Made by a program: the position numbers and the translations under genes. From Punctularia strigosozonata HHB-11173 SS5 (lineage: Eukaryota > Basidiomycota > Agaricomycetes > Corticiales > Punctulariaceae), in the NCBI RefSeq assembly GCF_000264995.1, contig NW_006767436.1, positions 843,414-907,413 on the forward strand: a stretch of DNA of 64,000 bases. The letters are read 5' to 3'. This document shows, one piece after another, positions 11,782 to 23,441 of the stretch (position 1 is the stretch's first letter; every line of letters begins with the position of its first letter). A model generated the notes under the pieces. It saw only the letters and a program-made list of their open reading frames with translations. It was not told the origin of the DNA and made no database searches.

Positions 11782-11903
11782 GGTTTGCCATGCTTTTCCA
11801 TTCTGTTCTCCGAATTGCTTTAGACAGTTTTACGAATACCCATTGCACACAACAACTCTACTGTACATTCTATATCAACAGGGACTAGACAGTCACATCC
11901 GAC

Positions 11904-12492
11904 TCATAAGTGGATGCCACCATCTTCGTCCTCAGGAGGCAGATGCCGGTGAGATGGTTGCAACGGCGGACTTGGCTGAACGTCGTCATCGTTCAGGTTA
12001 TGCGTTGTAAACGCCCGTTCGCGCGGCATGGCCTGCGTTGTTTCCGCATTACTTGGCCCTGTAACAGGATGCGGATCCTGTGCTCTTCGCGACAAGTCGT
12101 AATGGCCATTCGTGGAAACGCCCTTCTGGGCCAGTGCCATATTGAGCATCCCGATGCGCTCTTCTTGCGACCCTCTGCCTCGCGGGAGGTTATAGATGAA
12201 TGGTCTCGGCGTCGTAAAACGAGGGACGCACATCACAAGCTCGTTGTCTTCTGTGGCGTGCATAATGTCGTGGTCCTCGGACCCGGAGATGATGAACTCG
12301 CGCAATTCATTTTGCGTCCGCCGAAGGTGTTCCAGCGAGTTTTTCAGTCGTGCTATTTCTATTTAATGCAGAATGAGCATCTGCAGTGTTGGTCTAGATG
12401 ACTGTATCATTACCCTCGGTGATCGTGGGGACATCGAGCTGGATTGCATGTTCGAGAGTGAACGGTTGGCGGTAGCGAGGCGTGTAGTCCAT
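11904..12492 (-). CDS. TMA17: Tma17-like proteasome-assembly chaperone
   Basis: The product resembles the Tma17/Adc17 family, small helical proteins that help assemble the proteasome regulatory particle under stress. Three exons are readable on the minus strand. Exon 1 (from ATG 12492) encodes MDYTPRYRQPFTLEHAIQLD. After a short intron, exon 2 carries IARLKNSLEHLRRTQNELRE, the helical pattern typical of the family. After a second intron the frame resumes as IGSQEERIGMLNMALAQKGV, matching the second conserved helix (S-Q-E-E-R-I). Both junctions preserve frame with GT-AG borders. The C-terminus is a long, probably disordered tail ending EDEDGGIHL, TGA at 11904-11906, longer than in yeast. The gene is convergent with the carrier and divergent from TSPO (191 bp). 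The assignment is from remembered motif similarity. Confidence 0.65.
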
Positions 12493-12683
12493 TGCACGCG
12501 ATGACGTCGTCGTCGGGAGCAAGCGCACCGGTTAGATCACAGCCCGAGATCGTGTGGCTTCGGCCCTCTTCACCGTTTCATTTGGCTTCGGCTTCCCAGT
12601 CAGTGCACGATATTGTGGTTCAGGCCTCTTCGTCATCACCATGAAAACGCGGTGACTGCCTTTCACTCGTACCACCACCGAAC

Positions 12684-13505
12684 ATGTATACGGTGAAATT
12701 GCCTGATATTCTATTATCCATACCACGCAATCCGGTTACGGCGGTTGGCCTACCATTAATTGCTGGTCTACTCTCTGGCTCTCCGACGCGTCGAGTTGTT
12801 CAAGGACAATGGTACAATGTAGGCCTTAGTTCGAGCACGAGCAAGAGTCGAGCTGACCATGGACTTAGACTCTCAGATTTCCGCCAGGACGTCCACCCAG
12901 GCAAGCTTTCCCCATCGTATGGACGTCACTTTACGTTGGTATGAACCCAAACTTTATCCGCACCAGGAATCATTACTGACGACTTGGATTCATCTAGCCA
13001 TGGGCTACGCGTCTCATCTAGCGGTGCACGCGTTTGACATCACCGTTGGTCCATTGAGGTAACTGCACGTTTGAAAACGAAGTGTGGCTGTCTTTTTCAC
13101 CAACGAGAAAAACTCTCAGAGACAAGCTCTCAATCGCTCTCGTGTTATACTATGGTCAACTGGCGATGAACTTGTTATGGACGCCGCTGTTCTTCGTCAA
13201 TAAGCAGGTATGTCATCATCGCGTTCGTTCATGGCGGCTGGTGAACCTTCCTTCTAGGCTGGCTTGGCTCTTCTCGATAGCGCGGCGCTTCTATGTACAA
13301 CTGGTTTCATGACGGTGAGAAGCAAACTGTCCCGATGATCCAACTCGATCTCATACAACCATATCAGCGTCTTCTCCACGAAGCGACGGACGGGAAGACG
13401 ACGTACCTCCTTGCACCTTACTGCGCGTGGCTGTCATACGCAACGTACTTGAACGGCGGCATTTGGTGGCTGAATCGCGGTCATTCAGCCAGGAAACACG
13501 ATTGA
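12684..13505 (+). CDS. TSPO: TspO/MBR family translocator protein
   Basis: This is a five-helix membrane protein of the TspO/peripheral benzodiazepine receptor family, which binds porphyrins and sterols, usually in mitochondrial or ER membranes. Exon 1 (ATG 12684) encodes LPDILLSIPRNPVTAVGLPL and ends at QWYN. Exon 2 begins TLRFPPGRPP and continues AFPIVWTSLY, the family's signature after helix 1. Following exons give AMGYASHLAVHAFDITV, then LYYGQLAMNLLWTPLFFVNK, AGLALLDSAALLCTTGFMT and finally LLAPYCAWLSYATYLNGGIW. That last segment matches the conserved ligand-pocket motif PYxxWxxxATxLN. The protein ends NRGHSARKHD, stop at 13503-13505. Introns are GT-AG and short. Its physiological role in fungi is not established. 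Confidence 0.93.
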
Positions 13506-13757
13506 AGCCGACCTGCGACTCGAATGCGGGCATGGAGTGTACACAGATGCATTCAGCGTGCGACTACTTATAGTACAATGTTCGACACGATCAAACTTGC
13601 ACATGAATTCGAGGCATGACAGGAGATAAAGGCACAAGCGATTATCCACGGGCAGCAGGTGGAACCGATGGGATCTTCTGCTATCTTGTCACGCACGGGG
13701 CCGTTGCTTCTTTGCCTGTATCCGCAGATGAACGCCAGACTATATGACAATGAACCT
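13506..13757. other. Convergent intergenic region
   Basis: TSPO (+) and the coiled-coil gene (-) converge here. The sequence should hold both 3' untranslated regions. Nothing else was seen. Confidence 0.5.
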
Positions 13758-16700
13758 TCAAACCTTTTTGGCAGGCTGCGTATCCTTGTATTCGGCATCG
13801 TCTGCGGCTCTCACCTTACCCTTCGTGAGGACGGGATCACCGCGATATCGGAATCAGGAGTAACACAGAAATAGCAACGAGATCATACCGTGCGCCTCGG
13901 TACCTTAGACTCCGTTACAGCTTCGGCGGCACGCTGGCGCTTAGCGGGTGCAACACCTCTGGGAGGTGAGGAATCGTCGCTCAAGCTCCCGTTCGGGTTT
14001 AAGGCTGTTGCCCTTGATTGACCGTCAACTTTCGCCTTTGATCCTTGAGCAGTAGATTCCTTGGTATGTATTTCCTGGCGCACACCCGCGTTTGAACGAA
14101 CGATGCCAGTCGTCAAAGTCGTGGGACGAGAGACTGAACACTCTGAGGATATTTTACGGATCACTCGACATTGTGCTCATACCTGTCGAGGTCGTGACGT
14201 CTTCCATGGGAGACTGCAAAATGTTAGATGGGGCCCGAAACGTTCAAGTGCACATGCCGGAATGTCCCGATCCGGTGCACGGCTTGGGCGATCTGAGGAA
14301 GGTTCTTCATATAGGGCCGCATCTTGGGCGTCCACATTGGATGTGACGCAATCTCTTGTATCAACAGCCTGATGGTACACTCAGCATGCGCTTCTCCTGT
14401 AGAGATTTAGGGGAAAGTCACGAACCTGATCGGTAATCTGAGATCTAAGAGAGGACTCAAGGAAAGTGATGCGAGCAGTCAACTTCTCGATCTTGTTCTC
14501 GCGCTGAAAGCAGGGTCCGTAGGAATTCTGCAGCAATACAACGATCGTACCTGGCGCAGTTCATTGCGTTTGTCAATCAATTCATGGGCGAAAATGGCCT
14601 TCGTGCTGCCCACAAGGCCGGCAATAAATACCCTCTCTTCGGTCGTCTATGAACGAGCGGCCGTCACCAACAGACACAATGAATGCACATGTTCAGGCAG
14701 CATACCAAGTCTCCATTCTCGTGGCGCGACTGGATGTTCCTGCCGCGTTCCCTCAAAGCGTCGATTTCGTTCACCAAGGAGCTGTTCGAGTCTATTAGCT
14801 CCTGTATACGGCGCTCGGCTTGAATCATCTCTTCTTGGCGTTTTTGGCTCCTGGTAGGCGACTCATAGTGTATCTGCAGTCTAGTTACTTCAGCAGTCAA
14901 CTCGCGAACTTTGTCCTCTGCAGCAGCCGAACGACGGTCTGCTCGTTCATCCGCCAATGCGAGGTTGCGTTCATGTTCAGATTTCAGAGCGTCGACGATA
15001 TCCCCGTGGTCGGATTTCAGGGTAAGAACTGTTTGTTGCAGCGTATCCACCTGAGAGCGCAAAACTGCGATTTCGGAGTTGAACCTGCTATTGTTCCCCT
15101 CGGTTTTGATCTGCGAGTACGCGTTCAGACAGGTCCGACATGCAAGCGGTGAGCGTACCACGCAATCGCGCTGGAGGGCAAAATTTTTGTCCTGATTCAC
15201 AATAGTAAGATATGGGAAGGTGTAGTGACGCGGAGACATGCTGACATGAAGTTCCGCGTTCGCTTCCTTGGTCAATTTGAGGGTAATTGACTGGGCTCCG
15301 GTTAAGCAATTCATCGACACTTGCTGCAGTGCTCACTTGTTCATCGAACCGATCTTGCAGAGACTAAGGGAACATGTTAGAATATCATGCAGTTGGGGGA
15401 TGCTATACGCGCCTTCAGCAGTGATTCAGCACCACGCAATCTGACGCAAGTATTGATCACGTCAACCGTGTGAAATTGGACATATCAAGACTCACTGCTC
15501 TTCAAGACGTCGCATATTCGTTTTTGCATCTTCGAACATCTTCTCGTACACTACGGCCTGCTGGTATTCGAGCTGAGCAGTCTGTCTGTCCGCGTCACAG
15601 CGTTTCAGATCTTCTTGGAGATGTTCAACACGTTTCTCCCATCCTGAGACGTCTGTCGACAGCATATCAAGCCTGAACTGGTGGTCAATTCATGTTTACT
15701 GAGCTATCAGAGAAGCAGGCTGACCGTTCCTGAAGGTTGTTATTGGTGATTGCTGCTTCGTGTAATTTCTTATCCTTCTCGTGAAGGGTTTCATGTGTAA
15801 GCCGGAGGCTATAATTGTTGAATATTTAGCCAGATGGCACACGTATTCAATTGATGCCTAACTCTGTTTCAAGGCTGACCAAAACGACGAGGCGCTTATC
15901 TTTCTCCTGAGTTTCAACTTGCAGCATATGGAATCTTGGGTAGGGTCATGTTCAGTGTTGTAGACGAAACATTGAACCGAACATGACCTACTTGATTTCC
16001 AGGTCGCGATGATCATGATCAAGTCGCTGCCGTTCGTTCTCTTTAGACGTAATCTCGTCCTTCAGAGCCCGTATTTCGTCTTGAGACCTACAAAGCACGC
16101 CCTGTCGTCATTGAAAGTCATATGATCAGCCACTAGATATGCAAACCCGGTTTCTGCGTCCGAAAGGGAACGCAGATTGCATTCCATTTCCTTCACCTGC
16201 ACTTCCAACTGACTGATGTACTCGTCTCGCGACTCAAGAGCACCTTCAAGCCTTCTGACGGTTATGACAGATAACGATTCGATTGCTATGCGACGTACTG
16301 GCTCTTGTTTGTTTCCAGGGCTGCGAGATCAGTCTTAATCTTCATTTGCAAACACTCGAGTCTGTCAAGCGAGTGAGTCAAACATAGGTCAGTCGCGAAC
16401 GCGGGATGCGCACTCTTTATCTTTCAGATTGAGATCAATTTCACATCTCTCCGACTTCACTACGGCTTCGCGCAGCTCGGTCTGCAGAACACCCATGGAT
16501 GCTCGAAGTTCCTGAACCTCGGTAACTATCGGGCCGCGAGGTCAGCTGGAGCTATTTTACACTACGAGACATACCGTGCGTTTGCAGGACTCGCAGTTCC
16601 TCCAGACGGCTGGCCTCGAGTTGCGTCACCCGATCTCTGGTCTCTATCAAGTCTCCGCCCACGGATTGCAGGCGGTCGCGATAAATGTCCGTCACCTCTT

Positions 16701-18055
16701 GAGCTAAACGAACTCGATCAATGAACCATGTCGATGCGTGCAATTCCTACCTTTCGAGAGCGCCATGCGAGTGTCTTGAATGACGCGTTTAGTTTTAACG
16801 CTACATGTTTGCTCATTGCTCTCGTCCATGAACTTCTGGATCTCTGAACTGACATTACGAATACAATCGTTGATGCGTGAAGTGCAGCGCACCTTGCACT
16901 GATTGTTGAGCAGTAAGGCGCATATCCGCGAAGGACTCAACGAGGTCATCAACGGTCTTGAAAGCCATAATCGAGTGCTTTTTGAATTCAGCAAGCTCGG
17001 AACCGAGGGCTGCCAAGCTATACAGGGACGCGCAGATCAGTTAATGAGTCGTGCCAAGCGCATAGAATTCTACCACTTCGCTTTCGCAGTTATCTTGCGT
17101 GCATCTTCACGGGCTTTCTCCAGGTCGCGAGCAAGGGCACTTTTCTCTCGTTCGTCGTCATCAAGGCGCCGTTGCAGTTGTGCTACCTCTTGTTGCAAAC
17201 GTGCTGCCTCATCGTGCTGTATCGATATAAGTTACTGGTCCCGAAACCCAACATGCGGACTAACCTTCGCGGCAAGTGCCCTTTCGGAGGCCTCCAGGTC
17301 CTTGAAACGGTCGTATACCAGCGACATAAGTTGGGCATCTCCCTCCGGTTTGAACTTCGTAGAACGATCTATCTTTTCCAGAAGGTGACTGGTCCCATCG
17401 GCCGCTCTAATACTTGCTTGATCGCGGATCCCGCCTTCGAGGCTGGTCTCCAATGGCTCGGATAAGGCAGGCGAAGAAACCCTGTCCGCAGGAGCTGGTA
17501 TTCCCGTGTCAGAAGCAGCGTACCACAGCTATCAAGTCAACGACACATACACAACGACGGCTTGACAATATCAGTACCCAACAGTTGTGCATTTACGGCA
17601 GGACTGAAACTCTTCAATCTCGAGCCGCGCCGACCAAAGCGTAAGACATCAGATGTATCAGCATCGTTGCCTCCGTTGAATGGCTTCAATATATGCGCGT
17701 CAGTCTTGAATATAAGCGGCACATTGTCGGATGCAAGGGGAACGTCCTGCGGAGGACCACCAGAATCGCCACCACGAGGAAAACTTGATGAAAGGAGAGG
17801 CGGCCGGATAACAGAAGGGACGTGATCTCTGCGACGCTCTTTCCCAGAGCCATGATGCTGCAAGGCAGCACGAGGTGCATTGTGCGGAAGGGTTGACAGG
17901 TTTTTGGGTTTCGATTGCGACGAATACGGCATGCTGTTTGCGTTCAGAGGGTTAGAGCGGTCGAAAGAGAATGGTGCTCTCATATTCGGCTTGCTAAGAA
18001 CAGCCCGCTGACTGGAAGAAAGATGTTCAAACGGCTGATCATCGTCATGCTCCAT
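13758..18055 (-). CDS. Long coiled-coil protein, function unknown
   Basis: A large, heavily spliced minus-strand gene, not recognised by family. It starts at ATG 18055 with a polar, probably disordered N-terminus (MEHDDDQPFEHLSSSQRAVL; later DHVPSVIRPPLLSSSFPRGG). From about 17450 downwards nearly every exon is heptad-rich coiled coil: LVYDRFKDLEASERALAAK, HDEAARLQQEVAQLQRRLDD, IQKFMDESNEQTCSVKTKRV, VTQLEASRLEELRVLQTHG, and near 15000 SEIAVLRSQVDTLQQTVLTL and ELTAEVTRLQIHYES. The C-terminus is basic and Ser/Pro-rich (SSPPRGVAPAKRQRAAEAVT), suggesting a nuclear or DNA-associated role. The 3' end is uncertain: either a stop near 13883, or, if one more intron is removed, a stop at 13758. More than ten introns are needed, and the middle (15.3-16.5 kb) was only read in fragments. 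Spindle, kinetochore or meiotic chromosome proteins are candidates, none supported specifically. Confidence 0.6.
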
Positions 18056-18455
18056 TGCTGCGCGAGTGTATTCTGCAGAGTATGAGGGCAGCCAATCGGC
18101 TATTCGAGCTGTTTGAGCAGTTCAGATACTCGTGAAAACTAGAAAGGTAGCAGGAGTAGATACCTTAGAGGACGTCGAAAAGGAGGGAGGGAGTCGCTGG
18201 GCGGTCGCGATCCAAGTTGCTGACTAAGCTGGAAAGCGCATACATCCTGCATCCCGCGGACTCGAGGGATCGGCACAGATTGTTTTGCATTACTGCCCGC
18301 ATCTGATCGCCAACACTGAGTGCATAAACTGACAGAAGAACGTCGAAGCCTAATAAACAGTCTCATCAATATTCCATTTGACAATTCCTTCATACATGGT
18401 GTAGAAATATATCCAGCACTGGACGATAAAAGACAAATTTGCGACGGGTGGACAG
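18056..18455. other. Coiled-coil gene promoter and Argonaute 3' region
   Basis: Four hundred base pairs between two minus-strand genes. A frame across 18139-18459 overlaps the Argonaute stop and has no recognisable product. I read this as the Argonaute 3' untranslated region plus the promoter of the coiled-coil gene. Confidence 0.45.
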
Positions 18456-21400
18456 TCAAGAAAAGTACATCAGTTTCTTCTGTAGGCAGATGTAGAGGTC
18501 AGAGATTATCCATCTGTGACTATCCGGGAGTGCTCACCATCGCTGGATGCAGCGGTTTGAAACCCTCTTTATACGGCTCCAGAGGGTCTCCGCTTGTGGA
18601 ACCCTGTTTCGAATCTCCATATTCAGAGAAATCCAGGCGAGAGTCCGGTGCATAGTGATTTTTGGCACGAGAACAAACAATATCGGCATCTACAGTAGAG
18701 GATGAGCTAAAATACCTCCACGTATGTCACCAACTTACAGTATACAGGCGCAGGAATTGAGACGGAGCGCGTCGATCGAGCGTACACATGGCACAAGGCA
18801 AAGGAAAGCGACTGTAAATCGTCGGGTCTACAAAGACATGAATGAACTCTTGGGTCTACTTGATAGATAAAATTAGCTCACTGGAATCCGTTCTCATCGT
18901 AAAGAACACTGTAGTGCGCAGGACGAGATGTACCTAGCAGACCTCCATGGCTCTGGAGGTAGAAGTCGAATTCGGTCGGATGAGCAACTTCCTGGTCGAC
19001 CTGCAGGATCATTGAGATCGGTAGTGTTCGGGGAGCGAAGCCTACTTTGACGTACGACGGTCCCTGCCGGACAGTTTCCGGATTTATCACCGTCACGCTC
19101 GTTGGTCGGGAAGAATCTGCAACGCAGTTGAATTAGGTTCCATAGCACGCGAAGCTCGCAATCAAGTCACCGGACGTGATGTCGCTTGCCAACGACGACG
19201 ATGGTAATCTTCGGTTTGATACCTAGCTCACTGCAAGCCTCTGGATTTTCGGTCACATCAGCTTCGAAAAGGGTGTTGATAGCGAAGAGCACCTTGTAGC
19301 TGCGGCAGCTCTTGTTCTAGGACCTGTTTGAATTGACCCTCCGATACTCCATCTGCACGGCCGCGAGTAAGCATCAGATGCATTTCTGAGACAGAATACG
19401 GCGTACCGCGGTATAAAATTATTCGGCTGGGTTCTTTCTTAGCCTTCTTCTCGACACTGGCGCGATAGCCCATATACATGGTGAGCATATGCTGCAAGAC
19501 TCAGTGAGCGATACGAATGGCAAGGATGAAGCATGCACTGAACATGCATACCTTGCTCATCTCCTTCAAATCCTCGATCATCTCCTTGCGAGATGTTTGT
19601 ACGCGAGAGTCGGCAATGTATTTAGCCGTGTCGGAGTCCACATTCGCGACCAAGCTCGTGAAGGACGGACGACCCTCAGACCCAGGGGCAGGATGGATGA
19701 CATCGGCACCTGATAGTCAAGGAATCAGCCGAATGTCGTGACAAAGCCAATGCTTGAAACCAACCCATGACAATAGTCGGGTTTAATGGATCGGTCAGGA
19801 CAGAGACGGTTGAAGGTTCGGGAATCATATTGATGCCGCCCAGCTTCACGTTAATTCTATAAATAGATTCGCCAACTGTGCAAGCACTAGATGTAAAGCT
19901 GCTCACTTCAGGCACACATTCGAGAAGTACTGTTTCTTGGCTCGCATGCACTTGCTGCTCTTCAGGCATTGTGTTGCAACACCGGCCTATGAGAGAATGA
20001 TGAGCATCGTCCATTGTACTCATTGTACTCTTAGTACTCGCCCTAACGTCACCAAAACTGTGCCAGATGACGTTGAGATACGTGAATATCAAGGCAGAGG
20101 ATCACGCACTGTTTCACTGCAGAGTAGATATCCGAACCGCCATCCGGAAGCACAACCACCTGCGAGGCATTAGGGTTGAGGAAAGTAGTAATGAACGCAC
20201 GCGACGTACTATCAACATGGGGAGTTCTTTGTATCTGTTGTGGACTTCCTTGCCCACTTCCGGAAGCACCTAATTCCATCTGTGAGCCGCGCAAGGAGCA
20301 AAAAGAAGCCGGACAAACCACTGAGGGTGGTCTATGGCCATTTTCGAACTTGATGATGGGACTAACGTCTTCCACCTTCATGCCTTTGCAAGAGTTACGC
20401 CGAAGAATATGACCATTATAGTGACCGACGCACCAACTTCCCTGGCAGCCTCAATCAGACCTTTGATCGTCTCCTGAGCATGCTGCATTAGGAATCTGCC
20501 TTCACGCTCGAACACAACCACAGCCCAATGTTTGATAGTTGCGGGACGGAAGAAACGTTTATCGACCCTGGAAGGATGTGATAAATCAACAGGAGGCCTG
20601 TGGTACTCTGAAGAACGTACATATTCCATTGACCGTCCCTCGGAACCTGTCGTTTTCAGTCAGATAGGCATCTGGCTGCCGGGTGGAACTTACGATATTC
20701 GGCTGTCGACTTTCCCGGCCGTATCTAAGCGTGGGCGGTGCAAGCACACGGGCAGCCACTTTCAAGGGTCCTTGCGTTTCCGTAACGTGCATCCCAAAGT
20801 GGCGGACGTATTCCGATTGTCCGTAGTTGAGGACACCAAGACCGTTACGGATACTGGCCAAACGATCTCCAGGTTTCTTGGTGGCGAATTCGAGAACCTC
20901 CCTGGTCTTGTCCAATGGCATCTGCTTGCGCATAATTTGCCCCGGAGGAACGTAGCAAAGCTCAAGTGGAATCAAGGCTCCCGACCCCACCTGACCAGGT
21001 TTGATAAGTTGCCAACCATCGCGGCATGTGCTGATACGAACCTCGGCACAGATCACATCCGGGAACTGAAGGGGCCGGTTTCTTGTTTTATGGAAGTACT
21101 CCGCCACCGTCATGGTCCCTGTATCGACGGTAAGCTCAAATCACTTTCGTGGAGTGGTCCTGCGTGCCTCCTTCTCGCATCGTGAATGACACTTCCGATG
21201 CACCAGCAGAGCTCAGCTTCTTGACGACGCGCGCCGCTCCTGAGGGCCGACCGTTGACATCCAACGTCTGTATCCTGATGCCCGAGATGAAGTGTTGCAA
21301 GCGGATGCGCGCTTTCTCGGGCAATCCACGTTTGGGTGCCAGGGCAGCGGGTTGTTTTTGCCCTGCAGCCTCCAGACATAGATCCAACAGTCTTCCTGGT

Positions 21401-22656
21401 TTGTACATGGTGCCGGTCGAGATATCCACTATGATTCCCGGTGAGTACGATCACCGGGCAACCATCCGAGATTTCTCGCACCGTTAATCAGCATCTTGCC
21501 TGTTCCAGGGCGGACAGACTGGAAATATCCGCGCCAGAGCACCAGCCCAGCGCCGATATCTGTAGATGTTCTCAACGATCGATACCATAGGCAAGGTGGA
21601 TCTAAGACAAGTACCTTTGGTCTCGCGGTCAGTGAAGAAGGAACGGATGTTGAAGCTGTGATGCTGTTAGGCAACGCATTCTATGATACGAAGTTTGACA
21701 CCTACGGATAGTGAATAGTCGGCTCCATTCGTATGACCACGTTGAGTGCCTAGATCAACGTATATATAACAACAGGTTATAGGCAATCATCATCCCAACA
21801 CACCGTGATCGCTGTTATTACGGAATTGTCATGCGATTGCTTCCCGATCAAAAACCTCGCCAAAACCCTGAACAGTGTGCGTCAATACCGGATCGATCTC
21901 GTCATAACACGCTCCTACTCAGGGTTGATCTCTGCCACTTTGGTCAAGCGCACTTTGTACGGTTTCGGTGCCCGATTGGGATTGGCTGGCGGCTTTGCCC
22001 CGGCCAGAGGAACCTCGAACTGTATCTCGCCGATCAGCGATCGTGCGCACGCAAAGCAGATGCGAATGCCTCACTTCTGCAGAATCCTTGCCACCGAAAG
22101 GAAGCTCCCGAATGGCGAACAGGTTCTTACGTCCATCATAAACGGCACGAGGGGTGAAGATCTCCGGCGCAACTACTTGTTGCAACGTGGTGATGATATC
22201 CATGTTCAGACGCGCTGGCAGAACCTTCTCGCTGGGTGATATTACTGCCCTATCCTTCAGTATATGCAGGATCGAACGTAGGACCCACGACGTAAGAATT
22301 CAATGACGTACCAACTACAGGTAGAAGTTAATATAGGCAATCATATCGTTGCAGGGGCACGGCGTACCATCATAATGCATGATCACATTTTCTGGTATAG
22401 TAACCTCGAAGTGGTTTGTGAATACAGTAAGCGGACGTCCAGCTCGTCCAAAGGCCGTCCTCTTGACGCCGATCGTCGTGATGTGGTCCGATGTCGAAGG
22501 TAAGACGGCACCAGCGGACGAGGCGCCTCCGCGAATAGAAGGTGCGCCTCCGCGAGTGGGTGCGCCTCGGCCACGTCCGCTCGGCGACGATCCCCGTGGA
22601 GGCGGCCCGCCTCGCCCGCTGCGCGAGGAGCCAGACTGTGATACTCGGGGGGGCAT
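18456..22656 (-). CDS. Argonaute protein (RNA silencing slicer)
   Basis: This is the small-RNA-guided endonuclease of the RNA interference (quelling) pathway. ATG 22656 opens a Gly/Arg/Pro-rich N-terminus. The N domain follows ([20 protein letters not shown]), then an L1/PAZ region ([20 protein letters not shown]), then a MID region ([54 protein letters not shown]). The PIWI domain has the first Asp in [20 protein letters not shown], the Glu region in [14 protein letters not shown], the second Asp in [12 protein letters not shown] (about 19.35-19.41 kb) and the His in [20 protein letters not shown] (about 18.76 kb). The DEDH tetrad is therefore present and slicing should be possible. The C-terminus KKLMYFS* is reached by a last intron that starts at GTGAGC, giving the family's usual hydrophobic end. 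Stop is at 18456-18458. There are many short introns. No Dicer or RdRP lies in this window. Confidence 0.95.
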
Positions 22657-23175
22657 ATCGGATTCGCAGGTGAAGTGAGCAAGGACGTCAGCTACAAGGG
22701 TAATGCGGGGGCATTATTCAGGGACGTGTGGCGTAGGAGTCAAATATACGGCTGCGCCTCGAGGCCAGGTGTTGCGATTGTCCGAAGAAAAGGGAAGTTG
22801 GTGCAACTCATACACGGAAGCTGATTGGAAGCTTCGCAAGGGCGGTGAAATCACACGCTCCTTTGAGCCATCCTGCAACATCAAGGACGGCGATAACAGT
22901 CAGGCCATTGAGTTACCAGCGAGCTGCATACAACGGGGGGATACACCTTCGATGCCAAAGTGGTACGTATATGTACGCCGCCGCCGCATGCGTCCAAGCT
23001 AAAGCTAAAGTTGCCACCCGGACGTTCTGTCTAACCCGGCTCCATTACAATAGCATAAGTAGTTGTTGTACGAAGCACTGTCAGAGGTCACTTCAAGTAT
23101 CTCAGCCGCTTCCCGAGGGACCGAGGATAGCTGGTAGAGGGTTTCAGGTTGGACGGACAGGTAGCAGCAAAATAT
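22657..23175. other. Upstream region of the Argonaute gene
   Basis: About 520 bp between the Argonaute start codon and the tRNA gene. It should contain the Argonaute promoter. No coding sequence or known motif was recognised. Confidence 0.4.
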
Positions 23176-23263
23176 AGGCCTTACCAGGGATCGAACCTGG
23201 GTCGCGGGAAATCAGATGGATTATCATCAGAATCCCGAGTGATAACCACTACACTATAAAGCC
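23176..23263 (-). tRNA. tRNA-Gln (anticodon CUG) with a short intron
   Basis: The minus strand folds as a tRNA. Acceptor stem GGCTTTA pairs with TAAGGCC, with one G-U pair. The D arm (TAGTGTAGTGGTTATCAC) and T arm (GGTTCGATCCC) contain the internal A and B boxes for RNA polymerase III. The anticodon stem CGGGA/TCCCG closes a loop with CTG at the anticodon, decoding CAG (glutamine). An intron of about 15-16 nt sits one base 3' of the anticodon, the normal place for nuclear tRNA introns. A TTTT terminator follows directly (23169-23172 on the minus strand). Removing the intron leaves about 72 nt. Confidence 0.93.
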
Positions 23264-23410
23264 GATACCCTTTTTAACCTTGCAGAGCCTATGACCAGAT
23301 CACTTCCACAACAGTATGCGAGTCTTCGGCGTTCTCGGTCCTCCGATAAGATTAACACCGTCACATGATTCATTCTAGCCTCTCTTGGTCCCATCCACTC
23401 CTCGTAAAAA

Positions 23411-23416
23411 TGACTC
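23411..23416 (+). promoter_or_regulatory. GCN4-like half site before HIS4
   Basis: TGACTC, the core of the fungal GCN4/CPC1 general amino-acid control site, lies 26 bp before the HIS4 start codon. The full palindrome is not present and the site is very close to the ATG, so it may lie in the leader. Function is uncertain. Confidence 0.2.
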
Positions 23417-23441
23417 CGACTCCTGCAAAAACGCTCCGACC

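Noticed and set aside
14664-15320. 218-codon minus frame treated as a separate gene
   Set aside because: Its second half is heptad coiled coil continuous with neighbouring exons; it is part of the long coiled-coil gene and reads through introns.
18139-18459. 106-codon minus frame between Argonaute and the coiled-coil gene
   Set aside because: Overlaps the Argonaute stop in another frame and has no motif; more likely untranslated sequence.
20762-20965. 67-codon minus frame within Argonaute
   Set aside because: Shifted frame of the longer 175-codon Argonaute exon that carries the conserved sequence.
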